Positions 6,211 to 13,726 are shown, counted from the stretch's first letter. The stretch: DNA of 14,499 nucleotides from Croceibacterium_A sp965977975 (GCA_965977975.1 CBHCZH010000086.1:1-14499), one strand, 5' to 3'. Notes: generated from the letters alone by a model not told the origin. Numbers and translations: made by a program.

Positions 6211-9200
6211 ATGGCGTCGGAAGCCGAGATCGACGAGCCACCCGCGCGGAGGGCCGGCCGCCGCATCGGCTGTTACGCGTCGCTGGTCATGCTGGCGGTC
6301 ATCGTGGCAGGCGTGGCGGTGGCGTGGTTCTATCGCGAGCGGATCGCCGACAACATCATCGCCGGCGAGCTTGCCAGTCGTGGGATCGAGGCGACATACA
6401 ACGTCGAACGGATCGGCGGGCGGCGTCAGGTGCTCACCGACATCGTCATCGGCGATCCGGCGCGGCCGGACCTGACGATCGAGCGCGCCGAAGTCGACGT
6501 CCGCTATCGGTTCGGCTTTCCCGCCGTTGCCGCGCTTCGGCTGGTGCGGCCGCGGCTGTACGCGACTTATCGCAGGGGCAAGTTGAGCTTCGGCTCGCTC
6601 GATCCGCTGATCTTCGCACCGCGCGAGGAACGTCCGTTCGAGCTGCCCGACTTTGCCGTCGCCGTGACCGAAGGACGCGCTTTGCTCGAAAGCGATTACG
6701 GTCCGGTCGGGATCAGCCTGGCGGGCAGCGGTCATTTGCGTGATGGCTTCGCGGGCGAGCTCGCCGCCACTTCACCCCGGCTGGCGATGGGGGGATGCGA
6801 GGCCGGTCGTCCGACGCTCTACGGCCGGATTGAAATCGATGCCGAGCGACCGGCATTCGAGGGACCGGTGCGGTTGGCGCGGCTGACGTGCGAGGGGCAG
6901 GGCATCTCGCTGACCAATGCCGCCGTGCAGCTGTCCGGGCGCGCCGATAAGACGCTTACCGCGTTCGAGGGCGAAGCAGGCTTGCGTACCGGCCGCGCGG
7001 CTTACGGCGGAAACCATCTTGCGTCACTCTCGGGCACTACGCGCTTCACCTGGCGCAATGGCGGCCTGACCACGCGTTACGAGCTGCGCGGCCGGCAGTT
7101 CGCCAGTCCGCAGGCGGCTGCTGCTCGCATCGCGCTCGATGGCTGGCTGCGCACCCGGCGCCAGTTCGAGCGCATCGAAGCCGAGGCCGATGTCGAGGGC
7201 GAGGCCGTACGGCTTGGCAGCGGACTCGACGCAGCTCTGGCGGACGCGGCGAATGCGAGCGGCGACACTTTGCTCGGCCCGATCCTGAGGCAAGTTCGCG
7301 AACGGCTCGCCGTGGAAGGGCGCGACAGCCGGCTGGCCGGCGAGGTTTCGCTGCGCCGCACCGGCGAAAGGACCAGCGTGGTCATACCCAGCGCAAGGTT
7401 GCGCGGCGGCAGCGGCGCGACCTTGCTCGCGCTTTCGCGCTTCCAGGTCGTGAGCGGCGGCAGCGCCGCGCGGCGCTTCGCGGGGAACTTTGCGACCGGA
7501 GGGGAAGGTTTGCCGCGCATCGCGGGCCGGATGGAGCAGCGGCCGGGCGGGGCGATCGAGGCGCGGGCGAGCATGGCCGAGTACGCCGCTGGCGCCTCGC
7601 GGCTCGCCGTGCCGGAGCTTGTACTGATCCAGCGACCCGATGGCGTGCTTGGCTTTGCCGGGCAGTTGCGTGCGACCGGTGCCTTGCCGGGAGGCCGCGC
7701 CGAAGCGCTGGTCCTGCCGCTAGCCGGCAACTGGTCGCCCTCACGCGGGCTGGCGCTGTGGAGCGACTGCGTCGACTTGCGCTTCGAGCGGCTGCAGCTC
7801 GCCAACCTGACGCTCGACCGGCGCAACCTCAGGCTGTGCCCGCCGCGCGGCTCCGCGATGGTGCGCTACGACGGCCGCGGCTTGCGCCTGGCGGCGGGTG
7901 CACCTTCGCTTCAGCTCGCCGGGCGGCTCGGCGAGACGCCGATCGCGATCCGCAGCGGCCCGGTCGGCTTTGCCTATCCGGGTGCCCTGTCGGCGCGGCA
8001 GCTGGTGGTCTCGCTTGGGCCGGGCGATACCGCGACAACCTTTGCCGTCAATGACCTCAGCGCACGGATCGGCGAAGACATCGCCGGCAGGTTCACGGAC
8101 GCCGACGTGCGGCTGTTCGCGGTGCCGCTCGACCTGCTCGGAGCGAGCGGCGATTGGCGCTACGCGAATGGGCGGCTGTCGCTCACCGACGGCTCGTTCC
8201 GGCTCGAGGACCGGCTCGAGGCCGACCGCTTCAAACCGCTCGTGGCCGAGGGCGCTTCGCTCGCGCTCGAGGACAACGTGATCACCGCCGAAGCGCTGCT
8301 GCGCGAGCCGGCCACCGGCCGCGCGGTGACCGGCATCGACCTCGCGCACAACCTCGCGACGGGTGGGGGACACGCCGATCTGACCGTGGCCGGCCTGACC
8401 TTCGATCGCAACTTCCAGCTCAGCGAGCTGATCACCTTCGACCTCGGCGTATCGAACCTGCGCGGAACGATCGCCGGCACCGGCCGGATCGACTGGAACG
8501 AGGCAGGCGTCACCAGCACCGGCCGCTTTTCGAGCGAGTCGCTCGATTTCGCGGCGACGTTCGGGCCGGTGCGAGGCGCTTCGGGCACCGTCCAGTTCAC
8601 CGACCTGCTCGGCCTCACCACGGCGCCGGCGCAGCGGCTGCGCGTCGCTTCGGTCAATCCGGGCATCGAGGTGACCGACGGGGAGATCGAGTTCCAGATG
8701 CGCGGCGGCGAGGTGCTGGCGCTGGGCGGGACATGGCCGTTCATGGGCGGCACTCTGACCATGCGCCCGGTCGAGATCAGGTTCGGCGCGGCCGAGGAGC
8801 GCCGCTACGTGCTGGAGATCGAAGGCCTCGAAGCCTCCCGGTTCGTCGAATACATGGAGCTCAACAACATCAGCGCGACAGGCACCTTCGACGGTGCCGT
8901 GCCCGTCGTGTTCGACGCCGAAGGCAACGGCCGGCTCGAGAACGGCCTCCTGATCTCGCGTCCGCCGGGCGGCAACGTCTCCTATGTCGGCGAGTTGACC
9001 TACGAGGACCTCGGCGCGGTCGCCAACTTCGCCTTCGATACGCTGCGCTCGCTCGATTACCGGCAGATGCGCGTGGCGATGGACGGATCGCTGATCGGCG
9101 AGATCGTGACCCGCATCCGGCTCGACGGGGTCAGCCAGGGCGCAGGGGCCGAACAGAACATCGTCACCCGGGCGATCGCGGGCCTGCCGATCCGGCTCGA

Positions 9201-9435
9201 CGTCAATGTGCGCGCGCCGTTCCACGGCCTCATTACGGAGATGCGCCGGCTATACGATCCGTCGGCGGTACTCGACCCGCGCGATCTCGCCCGTTCAGGC
9301 CGATTGCGCGATGAGCAAGGAACCCTGATCGAAAGCGATGACGAGCGATTGCCGGTCCTGCCGCCTGCCGTCCCCCCGGACCAAATCCCAGATGAAGCCG
9401 CCATTCAGCGCCGCGAAAGCGAGGAAAGCCCATGA
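6211..9435 (+). CDS. ydbH: YdbH-family AsmA-like intermembrane lipid-transport protein
   Basis: This is a 1074-residue protein, longer than E. coli YdbH (about 880). A single N-terminal transmembrane anchor (about residues 19-41, IGCYASLVMLAVIVAG onward) follows a short Arg-rich cytoplasmic tail. The rest is a long, repetitive beta-rich periplasmic region typical of AsmA-like proteins. The conserved YdbH C-terminal domain covers roughly 730-1040, with LEIEGLEASRFVEYMELNN, a gene-internal RPPGG(N)V turn near 918 and APFHGLITEMRRLYDP near 1004. In E. coli, YdbH acts redundantly with TamB and YhdP in moving phospholipids to the outer membrane and forms a bridge with lipoprotein YnbE. Start ATG 6211 has AAGGG 8 nt upstream; an upstream ATG at 6115 adds 32 Arg/Cys-rich residues that overlap radC. 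The stop overlaps the start of ynbE (ATGA), which supports the assignment. The C-terminal tail (Pro/Glu-rich, about 1040-1074) looks disordered. Confidence 0.9.
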   Translation: MASEAEIDEPPARRAGRRIGCYASLVMLAVIVAGVAVAWFYRERIADNIIAGELASRGIEATYNVERIGGRRQVLTDIVIGDPARPDLTIERAEVDVRYRFGFPAVAALRLVRPRLYATYRRGKLSFGSLDPLIFAPREERPFELPDFAVAVTEGRALLESDYGPVGISLAGSGHLRDGFAGELAATSPRLAMGGCEAGRPTLYGRIEIDAERPAFEGPVRLARLTCEGQGISLTNAAVQLSGRADKTLTAFEGEAGLRTGRAAYGGNHLASLSGTTRFTWRNGGLTTRYELRGRQFASPQAAAARIALDGWLRTRRQFERIEAEADVEGEAVRLGSGLDAALADAANASGDTLLGPILRQVRERLAVEGRDSRLAGEVSLRRTGERTSVVIPSARLRGGSGATLLALSRFQVVSGGSAARRFAGNFATGGEGLPRIAGRMEQRPGGAIEARASMAEYAAGASRLAVPELVLIQRPDGVLGFAGQLRATGALPGGRAEALVLPLAGNWSPSRGLALWSDCVDLRFERLQLANLTLDRRNLRLCPPRGSAMVRYDGRGLRLAAGAPSLQLAGRLGETPIAIRSGPVGFAYPGALSARQLVVSLGPGDTATTFAVNDLSARIGEDIAGRFTDADVRLFAVPLDLLGASGDWRYANGRLSLTDGSFRLEDRLEADRFKPLVAEGASLALEDNVITAEALLREPATGRAVTGIDLAHNLATGGGHADLTVAGLTFDRNFQLSELITFDLGVSNLRGTIAGTGRIDWNEAGVTSTGRFSSESLDFAATFGPVRGASGTVQFTDLLGLTTAPAQRLRVASVNPGIEVTDGEIEFQMRGGEVLALGGTWPFMGGTLTMRPVEIRFGAAEERRYVLEIEGLEASRFVEYMELNNISATGTFDGAVPVVFDAEGNGRLENGLLISRPPGGNVSYVGELTYEDLGAVANFAFDTLRSLDYRQMRVAMDGSLIGEIVTRIRLDGVSQGAGAEQNIVTRAIAGLPIRLDVNVRAPFHGLITEMRRLYDPSAVLDPRDLARSGRLRDEQGTLIESDDERLPVLPPAVPPDQIPDEAAIQRRESEESP

Positions 9436-9677
9436 CAGTCTCGAATTTGACCAAGCCTGCTCGCAGGGCGCATAAACCCCGTATGAGGGGCAAGCGCAGG
9501 GCGATCGCAGGGGCAATGGTGGTGCTGGGTTCGGCGCTGGCCGGAGGGTGCATTTCGGTGACTGCGCCCAACGAGCCGATCGTGATCGAGCTCAACATCA
9601 ACATCAGCCAGGAAGTGATTTATCGGTTGGCAGGCGATGTTCAGGAGAACATCGAGGAAAACCCGGAGATATTCTGA
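9432..9677 (+). CDS. ynbE: YnbE-like outer-membrane lipoprotein
   Basis: An 81-residue protein with a basic N-region, a hydrophobic stretch (24-36) and a lipobox ALAGGC ending at Cys40, so signal peptidase II would leave a 42-residue lipoprotein. The mature part carries the YnbE pattern AP-x-EPI-x-I-x-LN...I...E, with a final acidic stretch (NIEENPEIF). In E. coli YnbE joins the C-terminal end of YdbH to the outer membrane. The start overlaps the ydbH stop by 4 nt and has GAGGAAA 5-8 nt upstream. The n-region before the hydrophobic core is unusually long; an in-frame ATG at 9483 (residue 18) would give a more ordinary signal peptide. Lack of Asp at +2 (Ile41) fits outer-membrane sorting, if the E. 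coli rule applies here. Confidence 0.88.
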   Translation: MTVSNLTKPARRAHKPRMRGKRRAIAGAMVVLGSALAGGCISVTAPNEPIVIELNINISQEVIYRLAGDVQENIEENPEIF

Positions 9678-9678
9678 G

Positions 9679-10077
9679 ATGGGCCGTATTCTGAATCGTT
9701 CTCTCGCCATGGCCGCGCTCGGCGGCACGATGCTTGCCGCGCTGGCGGTTTCGGCGCCAGCCGTGGCGCAGCGCGATCCGGCTTACGAGGCCGCGCGCAA
9801 GTCCGGTCAGGTCGGCGAGAAGATGGACGGCTACTTAGGCGTGATCGGCAGCCAGCCGGCCGCCGTCCAGAACATGGTCGCCGACCTCAATCGTCAGCGC
9901 CGCGAGAACTATACCCAGCGTGCCCAGGCCCAGAGCGTGACGCTGCAGGAATATGCCCTGACGCAGGGCTGCCTACTGATCTCGCGTACCGTGCCGGGCG
10001 AGAAGTATCAGGCTCCCGACGGCAGCTGGCAGACCCGGGGCGCGGGCGCTCCGCAGCGCGATCCGCGCTGCCCATAA
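9679..10077 (+). CDS. ydbL: YdbL family periplasmic protein (DUF1318)
   Basis: The 132-residue protein starts with a clear Sec signal peptide (hydrophobic core about 9-26, AVA cleavage site after residue 30). The mature part aligns by eye with E. coli YdbL: AYEAARKSGQVGEKMDGYLGV (35-55), VADLNRQRRENY (67-78), a VTLQEYALTQG block and PGEKYQAPDGSW (106-117). In E. coli YdbL is the third member of the ydbH-ynbE-ydbL set and modulates the YdbH-YnbE bridge. Start ATG 9679 lies 1 nt after the ynbE stop with GGAG 10 nt upstream, so the three genes are one operon. Two cysteines (98 and 131) in a periplasmic protein could form a disulfide; the tail after residue 118 (GAGAPQRDPRCP) extends past the usual family end. 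Confidence 0.92.
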   Translation: MGRILNRSLAMAALGGTMLAALAVSAPAVAQRDPAYEAARKSGQVGEKMDGYLGVIGSQPAAVQNMVADLNRQRRENYTQRAQAQSVTLQEYALTQGCLLISRTVPGEKYQAPDGSWQTRGAGAPQRDPRCP

Positions 10078-10175
10078 GGGCGCGCGCTTGCGGCTGCCGG
10101 ACCGCCTGGTTAACGATTCCACCCTGGCTGCGGAACCATCCCGCCTGAGGCGCTTTCTTGCCCTGAAGGGGAGGC
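10078..10175. promoter_or_regulatory. Spacer between ydbL and the hybrid histidine kinase gene
   Basis: A 98-bp gap. CGCC-TGA-GGCG (10142-10152) followed by CTTTCTT is a weak terminator-like hairpin for the ydbH operon. A GGTTAACGATTC element (10108-10119) contains a TTAAC half-site and a GANTC methylation-type site, which in alphaproteobacteria can relate to CtrA and CcrM; one copy is not evidence of control. AAGGGGAGG (10166-10174) supplies the kinase ribosome binding site. Confidence 0.3.
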
Positions 10176-11684
10176 GTGCCCAGCGTAATGACCGATGTTT
10201 CGTCCAGCCGGGCTGATCTGCTGATTCAAAGTGTCACGGATTACGCGATCTACATGCTCGATCCCGAGGGGATCGTCAGCAGCTGGAACGCGGGTGCCGA
10301 GCGGCTGAAAGGCTATCGTCTCGAGGAAGTCGTCGGACAGCACTTCTCCCGTTTCTATACACCCGAGGACATCGAGGAGGGCTTGCCGGGACGCATACTC
10401 CAAGCCGCCCTCGCGGAAGGGCGCTTCGAGGCTGAAGGCTGGCGGGTGCGCAAGGACGGCAGCCGGTTCTGGGCCAATGCCATCGTCGTTCCGGTCCGCG
10501 ACGCTGCCAACCGGCATATCGGTTTCGCGAAGATCACCCGCGACCTGACCGAGCGGAGGCAGGCTCAGGAAGCGCTCGAACAGGCTCGCGAGCAGGTGTT
10601 CCAGGCGCAGAAGATGGAATCGATCGGCAAGCTGACCGGCGGAGTCGCGCACGACTTCAACAATATCCTTGCCGCGGTGATCGGCAGCCTCAATCTCGCC
10701 AAGCGCCGCATGGCTGAGGGCGAGGATATCAGCCGCTTCCTCGACAACGCGATCCAGGCAGCGCAGCGCGGCGCAACGCTGACCCAGCGCATGCTCGCCT
10801 TCGCGCGCAAGCAGGAGCTCAAGCTCGAGCCCGTCGATGTGTTGGGCGCCGTGCGTGATATGACGGAAATGCTCGGGCGGACCATTGGGCCGGGCATCAG
10901 CATCAGGACCAGCTTTCCGCTCGTGCTGCCATCGGTCCTGGCCGACCGTTCGCAGCTCGAGCTGGCGCTGATGAACCTGGTGGTCAACGCGCGCGACGCG
11001 ATGCCCAATGGAGGCGATATCGTGCTCGAGGCGAGCGAGTGCGATAAGCGCGGCGACGAAGGGCCATTCGTGTGCCTTTCGGTCAGCGACGAGGGAGAGG
11101 GCATGGACGCCGAGACGCTGGCGCGCGCGGTAGAGCCGTTCTTCACAACCAAGGGCGTCGGCAAAGGCACCGGGCTCGGACTGTCGATGGTGCAGGGCAT
11201 GGTCGAACAGTGCGGCGGACACATCGAGCTGATCAGCGAACCAGGCAAGGGCACCACGGCAACGATCTGGTTGCGGGCCACCGAAGCAGGAAACCGGGCG
11301 CGCGCCGCCGAACCTGCCGCCGTGTTCCCGTTTGGCCGCTCGCTGCGCATCCTGGCCGTGGACGATGATCCGATCGTCCTGCTCAACACCGCGACCACGC
11401 TCAGCGACATGGGGCACTGTGTGCTGCAGGCCGAATCCGGCGCGGCCGCGCTGGACCTGCTGGCCCGCGAGCCGGTCGACCTGCTGCTGACCGACTACAC
11501 GATGCCGAAGATGAACGGCGCGGAACTGATCGACAGGGCGCGAGAAGCCCGGCCTGAGCTGAAGGCGATCATCGCCTCCGGTTTTGCCAGCGTTCCCGAA
11601 GGCACGGCGATCGACGTGCCGCGCCTGGCGAAGCCGTTCACCGACATGGATCTCGCAGGCGCGATCGCTGGCGTGGCCGGCTGA
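10176..11684 (+). CDS. PAS-domain hybrid sensor histidine kinase with C-terminal receiver
   Basis: A 502-residue soluble, probably cytoplasmic hybrid kinase with no transmembrane segment. A PAS domain (about 14-125, SVTDYAIYMLDPEG ... GFAKITRDLTERR) leads through a coiled-coil linker to HisKA with phospho-acceptor His159 (GGVAHDFNNILAA). The HATPase domain shows the N box NARDAMPNGG (271-280), G1 DEGEGM (305-310), F box PFFTTK (321-326) and G2 GTGLGLS (331-337). The receiver (about 389-502) has the acid pocket VDDDP (395-399), phospho-acceptor Asp440 (LLLTDYTMP), Ser468 and Lys486 (LAKPF). The PAS lacks the LOV cysteine motif, so a flavin light sensor is not indicated. The signal and the output partner are unknown. 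GTG 10176 has GAAGG 6 nt upstream; ATG 10188 is the alternative and loses four residues. It stands alone, without a neighbouring response regulator. Confidence 0.9.
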   Translation: MPSVMTDVSSSRADLLIQSVTDYAIYMLDPEGIVSSWNAGAERLKGYRLEEVVGQHFSRFYTPEDIEEGLPGRILQAALAEGRFEAEGWRVRKDGSRFWANAIVVPVRDAANRHIGFAKITRDLTERRQAQEALEQAREQVFQAQKMESIGKLTGGVAHDFNNILAAVIGSLNLAKRRMAEGEDISRFLDNAIQAAQRGATLTQRMLAFARKQELKLEPVDVLGAVRDMTEMLGRTIGPGISIRTSFPLVLPSVLADRSQLELALMNLVVNARDAMPNGGDIVLEASECDKRGDEGPFVCLSVSDEGEGMDAETLARAVEPFFTTKGVGKGTGLGLSMVQGMVEQCGGHIELISEPGKGTTATIWLRATEAGNRARAAEPAAVFPFGRSLRILAVDDDPIVLLNTATTLSDMGHCVLQAESGAAALDLLAREPVDLLLTDYTMPKMNGAELIDRAREARPELKAIIASGFASVPEGTAIDVPRLAKPFTDMDLAGAIAGVAG

Positions 11685-11811
11685 CCGTGTTGTCCCCATC
11701 GGTTGACTCGGGCCGACCCCCTTTCTAAGGGGGCGGCGCTCGCGCGGACCGGATGACCCCGATCCTGCGCGGTTTTCCGTAATTCCATGCGACAGGACCC
11801 GGTATTCTCCC
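11685..11811. promoter_or_regulatory. Spacer upstream of the Fo operon, with hairpin and possible promoter
   Basis: This 127-bp gap should contain the promoter of the atpI-atpF operon. TTGACT (11703-11708) resembles a -35 element, and TCTAAG (11724-11729) a poor -10 at a short 15-bp spacing; that -10 lies within the hairpin listed separately. No other pair is better. AGGA (11794-11797) is 14 nt from the atpI GTG, so the ribosome binding site is weak. Confidence 0.35.
11717..11733. terminator. Hairpin downstream of the hybrid kinase gene (terminator-like, no U-tract)
   Basis: CCCCCTT-TCT-AAGGGGG gives a perfect 7-bp stem with a 3-nt loop, 32 bp after the kinase stop. Flanking GCC (11712-11714) and GGC (11735-11737) can extend it across a small internal loop. 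No run of T follows on either strand, so intrinsic termination is uncertain; it may instead protect a transcript end. Confidence 0.4.
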
Positions 11812-12132
11812 GTGGCGCACGAACCCAACGATGCCCCCAAGCCTCCGGTGACCGAAGACCCCGCGCTCGATTCGCTCGAGGCGCGTCTCGCCGCCGCACG
11901 CAAGAAGGAGGAGGAGCGGCTGGCCGCCGACCACGCGAAGTACCCGGAAGGAGCCGGGCTCGGCTGGAATGTCGTCTCGACGATGATCGGCTACCCGCTC
12001 GGCGGCATCATCGTCGGCTTCGCGATCGACCAGTGGCTCGAAACGACGCCGTGGATCACGATCGGCCTGATGTTCACCGCCTTCGCCGGTGCGGTGCTGC
12101 AGGTCGTTCGCTCCAATCAACACAGGAAATGA
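11812..12132 (+). CDS. atpI: AtpI/AtpZ-family Fo-associated protein
   Basis: A 106-residue protein at the usual first position of an alphaproteobacterial Fo operon. The N-terminal third is charged and helical (DSLEARLAAARKKEEERLA, 20-38). Two transmembrane helices follow: about 51-72 (GWNVVSTMIGYPLGGIIVGF) and 80-98 (PWITIGLMFTAFAGAVLQV), with the family GYPLGG and DQWL signature between and after. AtpI/AtpZ proteins are thought to help assembly of the c-ring or to act in Mg/Ca transport; they are not part of the finished enzyme. Start GTG 11812 has only a weak ribosome binding site. It ends 7 nt before the atpB GTG start, so the two are likely coupled. Confidence 0.88.
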   Translation: MAHEPNDAPKPPVTEDPALDSLEARLAAARKKEEERLAADHAKYPEGAGLGWNVVSTMIGYPLGGIIVGFAIDQWLETTPWITIGLMFTAFAGAVLQVVRSNQHRK

Positions 12133-12139
12133 GCTGACA

Positions 12140-12916
12140 GTGGCCGCGCCCAAGATCGATCCGATGCACCAGTTCCAGATCGCGCCGATCGGCGGCGAGA
12201 CGCTGGAAGCGACGCCGTTCATCTTCACCAACTCGGCGCTGTGGATGCTGATAGTGCTGTTCGCGATCGTGCTGTTCATGTGGGGTGGGACTAAGCGCGA
12301 GCTGGTGCCAGGCCGCTGGCAGGCCGCTGTCGAGGGACTGACCGGCTTTATCGACAACATCACCCGCGCCAACATCGGCCCGGAGGGCCGCAAGTACCTT
12401 CCGTGGGTGTTCACCGCCTTCGTGTTCATCCTGTTTTCGAACTGGATGGGCTCGATGCCGTTCGCAATCGTGCCGGGCGTGCACCCGTTCACGGTGACAA
12501 GCCAGTTCACCGTGACGGCCGTGATGAGCATCATCAGTTTCGCGATCGTGATCGGCGTCGGATTCTGGAAGCACGGCCTTCACTTCTTCAGCCTCTTCGT
12601 GCCGCACGGTACGCCCTTCGTGCTCAAGCTGCTGATCGCGCCGATCGAGTTCGTCTCGTTCCTGGTGCGCCCGTTCAGCCTTGGACTGCGACCGTTCGTG
12701 GCGATGTTCGCCGGCCACATTCTGCTCGAGGTGTTCGGCAACTTCGTCGTCCAGGGCCTCAACGCAGGCGGGCCGATGGGCTACGCGATCAGCGCGCTGT
12801 GCTTCGTCTTCGTCGTCGGCGTTTCCGCGCTCGAGCTGCTGGTCGGCGCGATCCAGGCCTTCGTGTTTGCTCTTTTGACCTCGCTCTACATCAAGGACGC
12901 GGTCCACCTTCACTGA
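12140..12916 (+). CDS. atpB: ATP synthase Fo subunit a
   Basis: A 258-residue integral membrane protein forming the proton half-channels beside the c-ring. The family N-terminus (KIDPMHQFQIAPI) and five to six hydrophobic segments are present, with SNWMGSMPF (100-108) and, in the last helix, the conserved Gln239 (AIQAFVFALL). The essential arginine is Arg184 (SLGLR), equivalent to E. coli Arg210. The residues after it are PFVAMFAGH instead of the near-universal LFANMxAGH/E, so Leu211 and Asn214 of E. coli are replaced by Pro185 and Ala188 (see findings). GTG 12140 is chosen because AGGAAA lies 10 nt upstream and the VAAPKIDPM opening is family-like; ATG 12164 (residue 9) is the alternative. 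Confidence 0.94.
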   Translation: MAAPKIDPMHQFQIAPIGGETLEATPFIFTNSALWMLIVLFAIVLFMWGGTKRELVPGRWQAAVEGLTGFIDNITRANIGPEGRKYLPWVFTAFVFILFSNWMGSMPFAIVPGVHPFTVTSQFTVTAVMSIISFAIVIGVGFWKHGLHFFSLFVPHGTPFVLKLLIAPIEFVSFLVRPFSLGLRPFVAMFAGHILLEVFGNFVVQGLNAGGPMGYAISALCFVFVVGVSALELLVGAIQAFVFALLTSLYIKDAVHLH

Positions 12917-12946
12917 TCTTTCAACAGTTCATCTAGGAGTATTGTC

Positions 12947-13174
12947 ATGGAACTCGCTTCTGCTCAGGTCATCGGCGCCGGTCTCGCGGCGATCGGTGTC
13001 GGCGCTGCTGCTGCCGGTGTCGGCTACGTGTTCGGTTCGTTCCTGCAGGGCGCGCTGCGCAATCCGTCGGCCGCCGGTGGCCAGACGGCGACCATGTACA
13101 TCGGCTTCGCCGCCGCCGAGCTGCTCGGCCTGATGGCGTTCGCCGTGGCCATGATCATTCTCTACGCGCGTTGA
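12947..13174 (+). CDS. atpE: ATP synthase Fo subunit c
   Basis: A 75-residue hairpin proteolipid of the c-ring, the usual length for alphaproteobacteria. Helix 1 has the glycine/alanine-rich GVGAAAAGVGYVFGSF pattern (17-32). The polar loop is LRNPSAAGGQ (37-46), equivalent to E. coli Arg41-Gln42-Pro43. Helix 2 holds the ion-binding carboxylate Glu58 (FAAAELLGLMAF). There is no sodium-type Gln/Thr signature, so it is predicted to be proton-driven. AGGAG (12935-12939) is 7 nt upstream of the ATG, the best ribosome binding site in the operon, as expected for the most abundant subunit. A strong hairpin follows its stop codon. Confidence 0.97.
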   Translation: MELASAQVIGAGLAAIGVGAAAAGVGYVFGSFLQGALRNPSAAGGQTATMYIGFAAAELLGLMAFAVAMIILYAR

Positions 13175-13182
13175 TCCAGGTT

Positions 13183-13200
13183 CGGCGGCTCCGGCCGCCG
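13183..13200. promoter_or_regulatory. Stable UNCG-loop hairpin between atpE and atpF2
   Basis: CGGCGGC-TCCG-GCCGCCG forms a perfect 7-bp GC stem with a C(UCCG)G tetraloop, 9 nt after the atpE stop and about 32 nt before the next start. It lacks a U-tract, so it is more likely an mRNA-stability or partial-attenuation element than a full terminator. Confidence 0.5.
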
Positions 13201-13231
13201 GGCGCAGCCACTAGAGCGTAAGAGAACCGCA

Positions 13232-13726
13232 ATGCCGCAACTTGCCCAGTTGGCCCTTGTCTACCAGTCGCAGTGGTTCTGGCTGCTGCTGGTGCTGGGC
13301 GCGATCTACTTCTTCGTCGGGCGCGGAATCGTGCCCAAGGTCGAGGCGACGGTCGAGGACCGCGACGCCAAGATCGCGGCCGATCTCGCCGAGGCGGAGC
13401 GGCTGCGCGACGAGGCCGACCGGACCGAACTGGCGTGGCGGACGCGGATGAACGAAGGCCATGCTGAAGCGCAGACGGTGATCGCCCAGGCCAAGGCCAA
13501 GGCGGACGCCGATGCACACAAGCGCGTGGCCAAGGCGGACGCCGAGCTTGGCGCCAAGGCGGAGGCGGCCGCCGCCGAGCTCGACGCGGCGCGCAAGTCG
13601 GCACTGGCTGAAATCGAGGCGCTCGCCGTCGAAGCCACCCAGGAGATCGTCGCCAAGCTCGCAGGCGGCAAGGTCACGGAGGCGAAGGCGCGCAAGGCCG
13701 TTGCGGAGGCATTGAGCCATGGCTGA
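13232..13726 (+). CDS. atpF2: ATP synthase Fo subunit b' (peripheral stalk)
   Basis: A 164-residue protein with one N-terminal transmembrane helix (about 14-32, QWFWLLLVLGAIYFFVGR) and a long Ala/Glu/Lys/Arg-rich coiled-coil to the C-terminus. It forms the peripheral stalk as a heterodimer with subunit b, as in phototrophs and alphaproteobacteria. VPKVEATVEDRDAKI (34-48) is the conserved b/b' membrane-exit segment. It is called b' rather than b because it comes first in the pair and lacks the extended N-terminal tail. Its ribosome binding site is weak (TAAGAGA). The last 8 nt overlap the next gene. Confidence 0.93.
   Translation: MPQLAQLALVYQSQWFWLLLVLGAIYFFVGRGIVPKVEATVEDRDAKIAADLAEAERLRDEADRTELAWRTRMNEGHAEAQTVIAQAKAKADADAHKRVAKADAELGAKAEAAAAELDAARKSALAEIEALAVEATQEIVAKLAGGKVTEAKARKAVAEALSHG

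Noticed and set aside
7741..9225. A 494-residue minus-strand frame inside ydbH
   Set aside because: It has a low-complexity Arg/Ala/Glu/His composition and no motif. It lies wholly inside a gene supported by operon partners, family C-terminus and ribosome binding site.
8154..9314. A 386-residue plus-strand frame overlapping ydbH in another phase
   Set aside because: It is extremely Arg-rich, without motifs, and out of frame with the conserved YdbH C-terminal domain.
10110..11903. A 597-residue minus-strand open frame covering the whole hybrid kinase gene
   Set aside because: It is longer than the plus-strand gene, but the plus strand carries all HisKA, HATPase and receiver motifs in order. 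The antisense frame is Arg/His/Ala-rich with no recognisable domain, as expected for a mirror frame in GC-rich DNA.
12074..12913. A minus-strand frame rich in His/Glu/Asp opposite atpB
   Set aside because: The His/Asp/Glu-rich sequence is the antisense of hydrophobic membrane codons of subunit a; no family features.
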